From Mycolicibacterium aromaticivorans JS19b1 = JCM 16368 (GTDB taxonomy: Bacteria > Actinomycetota > Actinomycetes > Mycobacteriales > Mycobacteriaceae), in contig NZ_JALN02000001.1 of assembly GCF_000559085.1 (NCBI RefSeq), positions 3,596,001 through 3,660,000 of the forward strand: a stretch of DNA of 64,000 nt, in the 5' to 3' direction. The position numbers were made by a program, and so were the translations under genes. Each line of letters opens with the position of its first letter. Within the stretch, counting starts at the first letter, position 1. The notes beneath the pieces were generated by a model that saw nothing but the letters and a program-made list of their open reading frames with translations, did not search any database and was not told the origin of the DNA. This document shows positions 1 through 8,646 of this stretch, piece after piece.

Positions 1-267
1 CTTCGGCACCAACCTAATCACCGTCAATAGGAAGCACGGTAGGCGCAGTCGGACTAGCGGCTGCATCGGTCGCTTGATACATCGGCAAAGGCCCGCGTCA
101 AGGCCACGGTTGTAGCCAGAGGGTTGATGGCAAGGGAATCGGCAGAAAACCGTAAACAAGATCGCAGCGACGTGTGTGTGTAGAAAACGCCTACCTTCCT
201 GTCAACCTACTAAAATCTTGACACTATGGGTCGTGTCCAACTCCAAGTTCGTCTAGCCTAAACACTT

Positions 268-840
268 GTGGCAAGCGATCAAGAGACTGAACACGTTGCA
301 GCGGAAACCGCAAGTGGCGACGAGACCGTTATTTTGCACGGTCCTTCCGCGCCCAAGGAACGGCGCAGACGGCGTCAACTAGGTCTTATATTTCCGGTAA
401 TTCTTGGCCTCTTCGTCCTTGTGATAAATATCATTTTAATGAATGGTAGCCCACTGCAATACGCGCTAAGTAGCATGAATGGACCGGTGGGCAGTGTTTC
501 CTCATTATTGGTTATTATCAGTACATTTATCGGCGGACTTCTGATAATATACGCGATTGTCGTTGGGTTCACTGAGCGGTCAATGTCGCTGTCGGATGGG
601 CGTCGCTGGTTCCGCAGGTGGATCGTTGTGCCCCTCGTCCTCGGGCTGTTGGCACCGCTGTTTACGGTGTGGAGCCTTTGCTACTGGAATGGTGCGTACG
701 AGCAGCGACCTCAGCAGAGTTGTCTTGAGCTGTATGAGCGGGCGCAAAATATCCGCAAAGACAACCCTGGATTTCGGATGCCCTCGGGAGATCAGCAAGA
801 GGTCAGATGCAACATCAACCATACTGTTTTGGGCATCTAG
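268..840 (+). CDS. Three-helix membrane protein of unknown function
   Basis: I do not recognise this 190-residue protein. It has a charged, basic N-terminus (residues 1-38, with an RRRRR run) followed by three hydrophobic segments at about 41-62, 78-103 and 121-141, then a soluble tail of about 50 residues with two cysteines. The start is a GTG with no strong Shine-Dalgarno, so the exact start is uncertain. It is the only long plus-strand gene in the first 6 kb and faces away from the polysaccharide genes, so it could be a bystander or an accessory membrane protein of that locus. The sequence is noticeably AT-rich between about 375 and 560, unlike the rest of the window. Confidence 0.6.
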   Translation: MASDQETEHVAAETASGDETVILHGPSAPKERRRRRQLGLIFPVILGLFVLVINIILMNGSPLQYALSSMNGPVGSVSSLLVIISTFIGGLLIIYAIVVGFTERSMSLSDGRRWFRRWIVVPLVLGLLAPLFTVWSLCYWNGAYEQRPQQSCLELYERAQNIRKDNPGFRMPSGDQQEVRCNINHTVLGI

Positions 841-915
841 CAGAGCTTGGGGGAAAGTTTGTGGGCGGCCCGACAGCGTGCCTTCTCGCTGCGAGGGCGT
901 CATTAGGCAGGCCGT

Positions 916-1035
916 ATGTTTGCCGCAGTAGTACTCGGCGCTGCGAGCCTTGGCGTCATTGTGGCTGCTAGCAGCGTCTCGGTCCGGCGCCTCCAATGCC
1001 GACCATCACACGAATCTCAATCCCGTCGCCGCTAG
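916..1035 (+). CDS. Possible 39-residue membrane micropeptide
   Basis: A short ATG-to-TAG frame encodes one Ala/Val/Leu-rich hydrophobic helix (residues 2-19) followed by an arginine-rich tail, the layout of a small single-pass membrane protein or a truncated signal peptide. A weak GGCAGG lies just upstream. The rest of 841-1140 shows no other credible gene. It could equally be the decayed 5' end of an exported protein. The call rests on composition only. Confidence 0.2.
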   Translation: MFAAVVLGAASLGVIVAASSVSVRRLQCRPSHESQSRRR

Positions 1036-1140
1036 GTATAGGTGGGGCAGGATTCTGCGGGCTGTGCTTACGCAGTGGCGCAGTAAGCAAGAAATCGCGA
1101 AGCTGCCTTAGCGCGGCACCGAAGCTTTTCCGTACGGATT

Positions 1141-1962
1141 TCAACTCGAGTATGCGATCTCCCAAATATCCTCACGCACCAACACCGTATTGATCGTGTC
1201 TTTATACACGACAACATAACCTGCTGCAACCAGTGACCGCCCGAGCATTGCATCGGCGTTTCTTGTAGCACTCATTTCGGGGTGTATGTCGACGAGTTCA
1301 ATTATCATCAATTTCGGCCGCCATTTAGGAAGCGTGAAGCCGGCGAACACGGCCGTTTCGAGACCTTCGACATCAACCACGAGGACGTCGAAGTCCGCCG
1401 GTATATCAGAGTTTTCCAATAGTCGATCAAGGGTCTGAGCAGGTACCACTAGGCTACGACCGGTGAGCTCATAGGACGACCACTCGATAGTGTCGTACTC
1501 TCGCTTTTGCTCCGGGTTGGCCGTGGTGAGTCCACCGGCAAGAAAAAGACTGACCTCATTCTGGGACCCGTCATTAATTGCTGTCTCCACTACAGTCACA
1601 TCGGGATGCCCGCGATGGTTTTTGCGACATGCCGCTGCGAGTTCGGGCACCGGCTCCACCATTAGTCCGCGCCACGATCTCGCGGCTAGACCCCATGTGT
1701 TACTGACGAAGACTCCGTCGTTGGCGCCGATCTCGACAAACACGCCATGGTTGCGGTTTCCCAGAAATTGAGAGTACAAGTTTCCGATTTGTGGAATCTG
1801 GCAGTCTAATTGTTGGGGGTAGTAAAAGGATTTATCTAGTCGTCCTGCGCGCGCCTGTCGACGTCTACTCTGCAAGGATCGGTTATATTGCACAGCGGTA
1901 CGTGCGGCGCGCGGGCTAATGGAAGCCAGTACACGCTTCAAACTCGCCTTTAGACGATCCAT
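1141..1962 (-). CDS. FkbM-family SAM-dependent methyltransferase (first of three)
   Basis: The 273-residue protein carries the FkbM signature: a SAM-binding glycine loop FVEIGANDG near residue 95, an acidic residue in VEPVPE near 122, and a VVDVEGLE motif near 195. FkbM enzymes transfer a methyl group from SAM to a hydroxyl on sugars or polyketides. Beside glycosyltransferases, the likely acceptor is a sugar of the exported polysaccharide. The N-terminal 75 residues are basic and lack recognisable features. It is the last gene of a minus-strand run, 19 bp downstream of the flippase, and a GGGGGTG lies ahead of its ATG. Substrate and position of methylation cannot be read from sequence. Confidence 0.85.
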   Translation of the reverse strand: MDRLKASLKRVLASISPRAARTAVQYNRSLQSRRRQARAGRLDKSFYYPQQLDCQIPQIGNLYSQFLGNRNHGVFVEIGANDGVFVSNTWGLAARSWRGLMVEPVPELAAACRKNHRGHPDVTVVETAINDGSQNEVSLFLAGGLTTANPEQKREYDTIEWSSYELTGRSLVVPAQTLDRLLENSDIPADFDVLVVDVEGLETAVFAGFTLPKWRPKLMIIELVDIHPEMSATRNADAMLGRSLVAAGYVVVYKDTINTVLVREDIWEIAYSS

Positions 1963-1981
1963 GGAAACACACCCCCTGAGA

Positions 1982-3229
1982 CTAATTTGGCGCTTTGCTG
2001 CGCCTTCGATAAATCACCACGATACAAATCATTGTCCCTACAAGCGCGATGACCTGGGCGATCAGGACACCTATCCCCGCCGCCAGTGCTCCGAGAGAGG
2101 AGGTTAGTGCAACGACAAAAGTCAACTGAACCACGACCGCAGCCGCCACTATTCCTGCGGCGAGGTGATCACGGCGGCGCGACTGCAGCGCCACGAGCAT
2201 CGGTTGAGTAAAGCAGTTGAGGAGCATAGCCAATGCGAGCAATCGCAAAATAGGCGCTGAGTTGCTGAAGCTAGAACCCAACAACGACGTGACCAGCCAT
2301 GGAGCTGCGACGAACACACCCAGGCTAAGTCCTATCGCCGCTACGAGAATCCAACTCGCACGGAGTAGCTGCCCCCTGAGCGCAGCCAGTCGCGGCTCGG
2401 CTGCCATAAACGGAGCGGCAGCTGACGCGAATGCTCCGATGGCAACTAGGAGGGGCTGGGTCCAGCGGTTGACTCCGCCGTAGATTCCGGCAGCGCCTGA
2501 GCCCGCCAACACAGCCACAATAGGGAGATCCAGCTGCTGCGCGCTTACGCTGAGATTTGTGACGGCATACCACTTAGTTCCTGACCACGGGTTAGCCATG
2601 GAGCGAAGACGAATCCGCGGTCGATCGTCTTTCGGCGTAACTGCAAGCGCGCACAGGGTCAACGTCACGTCGCCGAGCACCAACGAACTCCAGAGCGAGA
2701 CGCCGGCGGGAATGCCCATCGACGTCTGGCCCAGGAACACGGCGACGGAGAAGACACGCCCTACAACAGTGAGCCATGCGACAGCCTCCGACCGTTGGGC
2801 GGCTCGCAGTGGAACAAGTGATGTCTGCGCGAACGTCGAGCTGCTCAGCAAGAAACCCGTGGCGACAAATTCTGGTGCAATTATCAATGCGCCCACCACG
2901 GTAGCTGCAGAAGCCGCCAGCACGATCAAAAAGCGGGAGGCCATGCGGGCGTTGAGCTCATCCGCCGCAATTTGTTGGCTGGCCAGCTCTCGAACCCAGT
3001 ATGCATTCGCGCCGAGATCAATGAATCCGGCGCACGCCAATCCGACACCGATGGCGGTGACCACCGTGCCGTATTCATCCGGTTGCATACCGCGTGCTGT
3101 CAAAATGTAGAGAGCGGCCACCAGAAGTTGCGCAATGCCCATACCGACTACAAGCGCAAACGCCTGCAAGTTTAACGATCGCTTTTGGTTCAACCGTCGT
3201 ACCTCAGATGGCAGCGAATGACGCGACAA
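1982..3229 (-). CDS. Polysaccharide flippase, Wzx/MATE-like
   Basis: The 415-residue polytopic protein has about 12 evenly spaced hydrophobic segments and the length and layout of the MOP/MVF polysaccharide transporter superfamily (Wzx, RfbX). Such proteins flip undecaprenyl-linked oligosaccharide units across the plasma membrane. The short cytoplasmic N-terminus is rich in Arg and Lys, as usual. The called start is a TTG. The frame is open further upstream without a good ATG or GTG, so the start is uncertain. It lies between a glycosyltransferase (3273-4358) and a methyltransferase (1141-1962) in one transcriptional direction, which supports a Wzx role. No family-specific catalytic residue exists to confirm it. 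Confidence 0.8.
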   Translation of the reverse strand: MSRHSLPSEVRRLNQKRSLNLQAFALVVGMGIAQLLVAALYILTARGMQPDEYGTVVTAIGVGLACAGFIDLGANAYWVRELASQQIAADELNARMASRFLIVLAASAATVVGALIIAPEFVATGFLLSSSTFAQTSLVPLRAAQRSEAVAWLTVVGRVFSVAVFLGQTSMGIPAGVSLWSSLVLGDVTLTLCALAVTPKDDRPRIRLRSMANPWSGTKWYAVTNLSVSAQQLDLPIVAVLAGSGAAGIYGGVNRWTQPLLVAIGAFASAAAPFMAAEPRLAALRGQLLRASWILVAAIGLSLGVFVAAPWLVTSLLGSSFSNSAPILRLLALAMLLNCFTQPMLVALQSRRRDHLAAGIVAAAVVVQLTFVVALTSSLGALAAGIGVLIAQVIALVGTMICIVVIYRRRSKAPN

Positions 3230-3272
3230 GGAGCTGACTGCCGATCTCGCCGCTGCCCGTGCGCCAGCATCG

Positions 3273-4358
3273 TCAAATGAGACCAGCTATGAATGCGTCA
3301 GCGCCAACCTTCACAACGCTCTCGCCTGGCGCTGGCAGGAGTCTCGCCCGCCCCATTGCCTGACTCAGGGATTCGACGTCTAGGTTCGACCAAATAGCCT
3401 GCTCGCGCAGATACCGGGCATCTCGCTTCAGCGATTTGGCACCCGCTAGGACAAGACGCCTTCCCGAAGCGGCCGCCCTGAGCGCGATGCCGCTCGGTCC
3501 TTCATTTGTGTACGCAACGACAACGCAGTCGACAGCGCCGATTGCGGCGTCAAACTCAGCATCCGTCAAGGTCCCAGACAAATGCACTACGTGGCCTCCG
3601 CCGGCAACGAACCTCTGCAACAGCGGCTTAACCTCTTGTTCCACTTGCGTATCTAGGGATCCCGCGATTAGCAGTCCAACATTGGGCTGGCCGGTTAACG
3701 CTTGAACAATGAGCGGCAAGTTCTTTCTGGGCGTTATAACTCCGTAGATTCCAAACCAATAGCGTTCACCGTAACCGACTAGGTCTTGCTTCATTTTGTG
3801 CTTCAGTTCTGGAGTGCCGCGCAGCACTACGGGATCCGGAATCCAGCGGAGCGGTTCGTAACGCCTAACATGGGGGCTACGAAGAGCTGACACCCGAACC
3901 CGCGAACGTTGATCGGCTCCGAAGATTACTAGTTTCTTCGCAACACCTCTCACGCGCGTAGGCCAAATCGATTCCTTCGGCTGCCCGTCGGCTCGCATTG
4001 ACAGCACGGAGAGCCTGCCTGGGCCGGTCCAACCGTACCGGAGAATTGGGAATAAGTACTGATCGCCGTCTGGCACGATCGTGAGAGGCGCGTTTACGTC
4101 GGTCGCCGCGCTCGCAATGCCTTTCAACGTAAACGCCTCCGCTGGACGGATGGCAATCTCTGGCGCGATCGCGGCAAGATGCACGTCCCATTGGGTGCTT
4201 TCCACAGCGTCTGCTGTCGTGACCACGACGGCCCGTTGGCCACGGGAACGAAACGATTCGACTAAAAGGCCGACATAATCGAGACGGTGACCTTCTGGAT
4301 TCGGCTCCACTATCAGTGATGCTTGGCCGGTATTACGGCTATCGAAGCTGGGACCCAC
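3273..4358 (-). CDS. Glycosyltransferase, GT-B fold (GT4-like)
   Basis: The 361-residue protein has the two-lobed layout of GT-B retaining glycosyltransferases. The N-terminal lobe starts with LIVEPNPEGHRLDYV, a histidine and glycine arrangement typical of acceptor lobes. The C-terminal lobe begins with FGIYGVITPRKNLPLIV and continues with GLLIAGSLD and a nucleotide-sugar segment around YTNEGPSGIALRAAASG. It would add one sugar to the lipid-linked repeat unit on the cytoplasmic membrane face. The GTG start lies 3 bp after the stop of the upstream methyltransferase, so the two are cotranscribed and probably coupled. Donor and linkage are unknown. Confidence 0.82.
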   Translation of the reverse strand: MGPSFDSRNTGQASLIVEPNPEGHRLDYVGLLVESFRSRGQRAVVVTTADAVESTQWDVHLAAIAPEIAIRPAEAFTLKGIASAATDVNAPLTIVPDGDQYLFPILRYGWTGPGRLSVLSMRADGQPKESIWPTRVRGVAKKLVIFGADQRSRVRVSALRSPHVRRYEPLRWIPDPVVLRGTPELKHKMKQDLVGYGERYWFGIYGVITPRKNLPLIVQALTGQPNVGLLIAGSLDTQVEQEVKPLLQRFVAGGGHVVHLSGTLTDAEFDAAIGAVDCVVVAYTNEGPSGIALRAAASGRRLVLAGAKSLKRDARYLREQAIWSNLDVESLSQAMGRARLLPAPGESVVKVGADAFIAGLI

Positions 4359-4361
4359 TGT

Positions 4362-5117
4362 CTACTGTCCGGCGGGATAGGAAGACTTTGCCCGAAAGAA
4401 TATGGCGTCGGCTTGCAGAAGTCGGCCACTTACAGGGTCTGTGAACACAGGTCCCAGACCCATCAAGCACATACCCAATGCGTCTGTCCGTTCAAGCCCC
4501 TCCCGGTATGTCATTGCCCCTTCGTAAAGTGGTGTCAGGGATAACTCCAACTGGAGTCCGATTATGCCCGAGCCGGCGAGGAGGTCTGATGCGCCATCCA
4601 AAACTTCTGCTTCATACCCCTGCACGTCCAGCTTGACGAAAGTCCGATCGTCGGCTGATACCCCGATGCGTGGAAGTATGGAATCTAGACAATCTTGATC
4701 CACGGTTTCGGTACCGATGTACCGTGTGTCGGGCCCTGCCGCAATATGTGCGTCTAGCATCGGCAGTACCGAGCTAGATAGCGCGGCGTTGCCCGCGATA
4801 TTAATCGTTGCGCGACCTTTATTGGCCCCTATAACGCATCGATAGACGTCCCACTTGCTGTCATGTGCAGCTCGTTTACTTAACGCGGAAAACGGAGTGG
4901 ATACAGGTTCGAAGGAGATTATTCGGCCGGCGTAACCAACCTCACGTATTGACGCCGCGAAGGCACCATCGTTAGCTCCAACGTCGACCACAACATTTAC
5001 TTCGTGATATTGCAACATCTGAACTGTACGAGCGAGAAGATCATGGCCTGGATAACGGATGATATCCAGGCCAAGCCGTTTCTGGACTAACCGTCGAAAT
5101 TTATGCTTGAGTGTCAT
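4362..5117 (-). CDS. FkbM-family SAM-dependent methyltransferase (second of three)
   Basis: I start this protein (251 residues) at the ATG giving MTLKHKF, because GGAG sits 7 nt ahead of it; a longer frame reaches 5186. The FkbM core is clear: VVVDVGANDGAFA near residue 42, ISFEPVS near 67, FVKLDVQGYEAEVLDGA near 150, and QLELSLTPLYEGAM, the hallmark FkbM C-terminal strand with its Leu/Glu pattern. It probably O-methylates a sugar of the polysaccharide. Downstream, the glycosyltransferase follows after 3 bp. It is about 30 percent similar by eye to the other two FkbM genes, so these are not recent duplicates. Confidence 0.87.
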   Translation of the reverse strand: MTLKHKFRRLVQKRLGLDIIRYPGHDLLARTVQMLQYHEVNVVVDVGANDGAFAASIREVGYAGRIISFEPVSTPFSALSKRAAHDSKWDVYRCVIGANKGRATINIAGNAALSSSVLPMLDAHIAAGPDTRYIGTETVDQDCLDSILPRIGVSADDRTFVKLDVQGYEAEVLDGASDLLAGSGIIGLQLELSLTPLYEGAMTYREGLERTDALGMCLMGLGPVFTDPVSGRLLQADAIFFRAKSSYPAGQ

Positions 5118-5707
5118 TTGACGCTCCGAAAGCCTGAGTTCCCCCCGAGCCCATGCCAACCCCCTAAACATCTGTCGCGGCGACAAACGGTGACGCTATC
5201 ACCCTAAGCTATTGCTTGCCGCGTGACTGCGCCGGCTTGCTCGAGGCGTCTGGCCTCCTGGTTGATGCGGCAAATGATCCAAAGCCGAAGGGACTAGGGA
5301 CTCGTGGCCGACGTCCCGCCCGGGCGCCACTGGTTTCAAGTCGATTATCGAGCTCCACTTGATCGACCTTGCCGTCAACAGAGCGCTTGTTCGCATCGAA
5401 GTTGTGACCGACGCTCGGTGCTGACGCGGCTCGACATCAGCTGCTCTGCCCTCAGATTTCGTCATCGCCGGTTCGGATTTGAGTCCAACGGTGACACGGG
5501 CAGCGGCTTTGTACCCCGCATGAGCAGATGAAGGCCGGCGTCGAGACCGCTGGCCCACTATCACCGGCCTCCTCCGAACATCGGTGGCCGCAGCGGTGGG
5601 AGGGGTTGGAGCTCAACCCGGCAGCGCAGCAATGAATTGGAGCGGTCGGTGGTGGTGTCAGTTGGGGCGGGTGCCTGGCGCCCGCGCTGATGTCTGCATG
5701 GCCTAAA

Positions 5708-5776
5708 CCATGAACGCCAACGAGCGGCAACCATGAACGCCAACGAGCGGCAACCATGAACGCCAACGAGCGGCCG
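5708..5776. repeat. Three tandem copies of a 23-bp repeat
   Basis: The unit starts CCATGAACGCCAACGAGCGG. The ATG inside each copy falls at 5710, 5733 and 5756, giving an exact 23-bp period. The third copy diverges at its last bases. Because 23 is not a multiple of three the unit would shift frame in any coding sequence, which argues for a non-coding minisatellite. No similar copies were seen elsewhere in the window. Confidence 0.9.
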
Positions 5777-5799
5777 GATCTGATGCCGGATCGGCTATG

Positions 5800-6290
5800 G
5801 CGGACCTCCAGCGGGTTTCGCCGTGACCAGCTCGGCGCCCGGCCTTCGCGTCCACGGCAGCCCACACGACGCCTCGTAACACATCCCGGGGTTCGCCTGA
5901 TATGCGGGTGCATGCAGCCTTCGATTCCCCGTCTTGGCTTTCTCAGCGGACAGGCCGCCGGGGTCAAAGAGAACGGCAGCCTGGCTCCGGGAGATACCTG
6001 CGATCTCAGCTGCCACCCAATAGGGGTGGGTCGCCGTGGTCGGTCGCCATCCCCGCTCGGCAAGTGCTCCGCTGGCGCGCCCGCCGTTGCTTACCGAGGT
6101 CCTCGAGGCCGTGGGCGTCGTTCTTGGCTACCGGGCCGTTGAGCTACAGGTCGATTCCAAGGCCGGTCAGAGCTCGACGCAGCGCGCAATGCTGCCTTCA
6201 CTGCCGATGCCGCCGCGGCGTTTGAGAGCGGATTCGTCCTGCGTCAGGGTGGCCGCGCCTCGCGATAGAGTTGCGGCGATGCAGGCACGT
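5800..6290 (-). pseudogene. Degenerate coding-like segment, family not recognised
   Basis: Reading the minus strand, coherent protein-like text appears in pieces. A stretch containing TLTQDESALKRRGG is followed, after an in-frame stop, by PVAKNDAHGLEDLGKQRRA. After a frame change the text continues as LAERGWRPTTATHPYWVAAE and then IAGISRSQAAVLFDPGGL. These pieces look like one protein broken by a stop codon and at least one indel. I cannot assign a family; a phage- or element-borne DNA-binding protein is only a guess. The region lies beside a tandem repeat and between two blocks of polysaccharide genes. Confidence 0.3.
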
Positions 6291-6424
6291 TGCTGACCGC
6301 CCAGAGCGGTACCAGAAGAAGTGCTGTCGTATCCATCGGATCAAGCCACCGTGCGCACCAGACGGTGACAGTTGGGACGTGACTGGGGTAGGGTGTGACC
6401 GATTGGGCGAATCTGGGGGATAAG

Positions 6425-6919
6425 GTGAAGCTATCGTCAATTTTCCATTCTTTGGGAATTGCGACCATATTTCTTACAGCATTTTCATTCGGTGGCGGTA
6501 TAGCGGGTGCCGTTCCCGACTGGTCCGGGCAGGCATATGGAAAGGCCTCCAAGGAAATCTCCCAGTATGGATACACGGCAGCCATCGCCAGCGTTGTGGG
6601 GGATCAAGTGCCGTTGGACGACTGCCTCATCACTCGTTCATCCAAGGCAAGCAAACTCAACTCCAGCGGTAGGTCACCGGGCACCGAGATTCTCTTACAT
6701 CTGGATTGCTTCGGGAAGCTGGCGGAACCTGGCAAGCCCGGTAATTCCGCCGCCTCCCCAGAAGGTCGGCAGACTAAGAACGACCTGCTTCAGCTTGAGT
6801 ACTTCAATATCAATCCCGACAAGTGCGCAAAACCACTGGACGTGTATTGCAAAATGATGTGCACCAAGTACCTCGACCACTGTTCTGCGGCCGTTCAGCA
6901 TGCGATAGCGGCCTTCTGA
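6425..6919 (+). CDS. Small exported mycobacterial protein (GNSAASPEGR family)
   Basis: I choose the GTG at 6425 because GGGGGA sits 4 nt upstream and the product then opens with a classical signal peptide: a Lys, a hydrophobic stretch to about residue 27 and cleavage near GIAGA. The mature part (about 135 residues) has a YGYTAAIASVVGDQV segment with DDCLITRSS, then GNSAASPEGRQ, then a C-terminal Cys-rich region. I recall this layout, including GNSAASPEGR, from a family of small exported mycobacterial proteins of unknown function. Six cysteines suggest disulfides outside the membrane. It lies on the plus strand inside the minus-strand polysaccharide locus, so it is not part of that transcript. 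Confidence 0.75.
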   Translation: MKLSSIFHSLGIATIFLTAFSFGGGIAGAVPDWSGQAYGKASKEISQYGYTAAIASVVGDQVPLDDCLITRSSKASKLNSSGRSPGTEILLHLDCFGKLAEPGKPGNSAASPEGRQTKNDLLQLEYFNINPDKCAKPLDVYCKMMCTKYLDHCSAAVQHAIAAF

Positions 6920-7398
6920 CCCGTCGGCGGTTGGCGGTGCCTTTTGCCTTGCTGCAACAAGGCAGGCATGCCAGTGTTGGATAAGAGCAACAGTTCTTCG
7001 GCGGCTGTCCGCCTGCAGCAGTACGTGGGACCGCACGACGGGAGAACGGCGCTGATTCTTTATCTACGTATAAGTGGTTGGAGACGGCGGGTATGCGCGG
7101 ATCCGCGGAGAGTCTTGGGCCCGACGCGGCGGGGCACCACTGCGACGCCAATTGCTGCTGATCGCGAATGTTCTTGGGCTCAGCTGAGGACCGTCTCCGA
7201 TTATGGGGAGCAGACGTATGCCTCGATCCAGACCGCTAAATCGCGGCTTCATTCGTCGAAATAGCGACGCCTCTCCTCAGGGAAACTCAAGTCTTCTGAA
7301 GAAGATGAAACGTTGTCGGTCTAGGCATCAAGAAAGTGACCTGTATTTGTCTTATCCCGACCGCAAACGCTCTGCCTGCGAATCGATGTGCCACGATG
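6920..7398. other. Intergenic interval without a supported gene
   Basis: Only short overlapping frames occur here, none with a convincing start, domain or codon pattern. It separates the convergent exported protein (plus) and glycosyltransferase (minus) genes. I see no strong hairpin terminator. Confidence 0.6.
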
Positions 7399-8646
7399 TC
7401 AATTTGTAGACAACGAATAGTTTTCCGCGGCCGATTTTAAGATCTCAGCGAACTGGTCCGCAATTGCCTTTATGTCGAATCTTTGCTCAGCGAGCCTTCG
7501 TGAGCGAGAACCGAGTTCGGCACGCATGGCGGCATCGCCGCAAATTGACACCATCCACTCAACTGCCCGCTGGATTCCGTCGGGTGTGGGCGGACTAACG
7601 AGCCCCCCGGCCGCTGTGATGTCTTCGGCCGCCGGATTGTCGGCAGGCATAAGTCCCAGGATGGGGCGCCCAGCCGCAAGATAGGACAGCACCTTGCTAG
7701 GGATCGAGAACTTTGACGCTTCCGGTTCCAGAATGGCGACGAGTACGTCCCCGGCCCCGAGTAGATCAGGCAAACAGTCGGCGGGTTGGAATGTGACCAC
7801 TCGGATGGTACCGACCGGAAAGTCGCTGGCTTTGTTGCGAATCAGATCAGCTCCTTCGCCCTCGGAGACGACAATGAGGCGCGCATCAACCCCACGGGCC
7901 TGAGCTGACTTGATGAGATCGACTAGTAACTCGGGGTTGTGCTTCCGGCCGAGGGTGCCGGCGTATACCAGGGTTATGTCACCGCGTTCCACGACCCAAC
8001 TCGCGCTCCACGGGTTGTCGAGAGGGCGAGGTGTTATGTCGTCAAGCGGAGCCCAGTTGGGAACGACCGAAACTCCAGACCGCTTTAGCTTCCATTTCTG
8101 TTCATAGTGACGCTGAAATGCTTCGCCGATGGCCACGACCTGCGTCGCTTTCTGCGTGATTCGTCGTTCGAGTGTCGACATCGTCCACGCGCCCAGTCGC
8201 GCGGCCGGCGTGGGTAGCTTGCGCTGCAACTCCTCCCCGAGCGCAAGACTGAGTAGGTCTTGATGCCACAGCACCCAAGGGGTTCGCGAACTACGTGCCC
8301 ACCTCCGGAAAAGCTCGGTGGCGAATAGCGGCGTGTTGCACACGACTACAACGTCGGGTTCGGTCATTTTCAACCAGTCAATCCATGCCCTCGCGTAGCT
8401 GATCTCATATCGGATACGCCCGACTGGGCCATACTTGTCGAAAGGACTTCCTGCGGTGATCGCTGTGAAGGTGAGTGTCTCGGGATCGTCGAGCTGGCGT
8501 TCTAGGCGGCCCTTACCACCTACGTATTCACTGCTATAACAGTGATTTACCACCATTCCGCGCTGCGCTAATTCCCGCGAGAGTTGAGCTTGGAAGGGAT
8601 GGCCACACCAGTCGTGGATCTGGATTCGGAGCGGGTCGGCGCTCAC
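7399..8646 (-). CDS. Glycosyltransferase family 4 (WbuB-like)
   Basis: The 415-residue enzyme has a GT4 layout. The N-terminal lobe has IHDWCGHPFQAQLSREL, the middle has WVLWHQDLLSLAL, and the C-terminal lobe has LVYAGTLGRKHNPELLV, then FQPADCLPDLLGAGDVLVAI and a nucleotide-sugar segment with SKFSIPSKVLSYLAAGRPIL. That last EPEASKFSIPSK-type motif is typical of WbuB/WcaI enzymes that build O-antigen or colanic-type polymers. I start at the GTG at 8646: its four bases GTGA overlap the stop of the epimerase gene, implying translational coupling. A longer frame to 8703 lies inside the epimerase gene and is less likely. The sugar donor is unknown; a GDP-sugar made by the coupled epimerase is plausible. 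Confidence 0.85.
   Translation of the reverse strand: MSADPLRIQIHDWCGHPFQAQLSRELAQRGMVVNHCYSSEYVGGKGRLERQLDDPETLTFTAITAGSPFDKYGPVGRIRYEISYARAWIDWLKMTEPDVVVVCNTPLFATELFRRWARSSRTPWVLWHQDLLSLALGEELQRKLPTPAARLGAWTMSTLERRITQKATQVVAIGEAFQRHYEQKWKLKRSGVSVVPNWAPLDDITPRPLDNPWSASWVVERGDITLVYAGTLGRKHNPELLVDLIKSAQARGVDARLIVVSEGEGADLIRNKASDFPVGTIRVVTFQPADCLPDLLGAGDVLVAILEPEASKFSIPSKVLSYLAAGRPILGLMPADNPAAEDITAAGGLVSPPTPDGIQRAVEWMVSICGDAAMRAELGSRSRRLAEQRFDIKAIADQFAEILKSAAENYSLSTN

Larger units (their letters stand above)
5118..6424. other. 1.3-kb gene-poor interval in the polysaccharide locus
   Basis: No intact gene is convincing here. The interval holds a three-copy 23-bp tandem repeat (5708-5776) and a minus-strand stretch (about 5800-6290) that reads like damaged coding sequence. 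A further minus-strand frame ending in TAG near 5212 encodes a Ser/Arg/Pro-rich tail without a start; it may be another gene end. Overlapping GC-rich frames on both strands give only low-complexity Arg/Pro/Ser proteins. The stretch looks like a graveyard of a replaced or deleted segment. Confidence 0.6.

Noticed and set aside
5452..6063. 203-codon minus-strand frame in the gene-poor interval
   Set aside because: Arg/Pro/Ser-rich, spans the tandem repeat in a frame the repeat would disrupt, and no motif is visible. A different frame in the same area gives more protein-like text.
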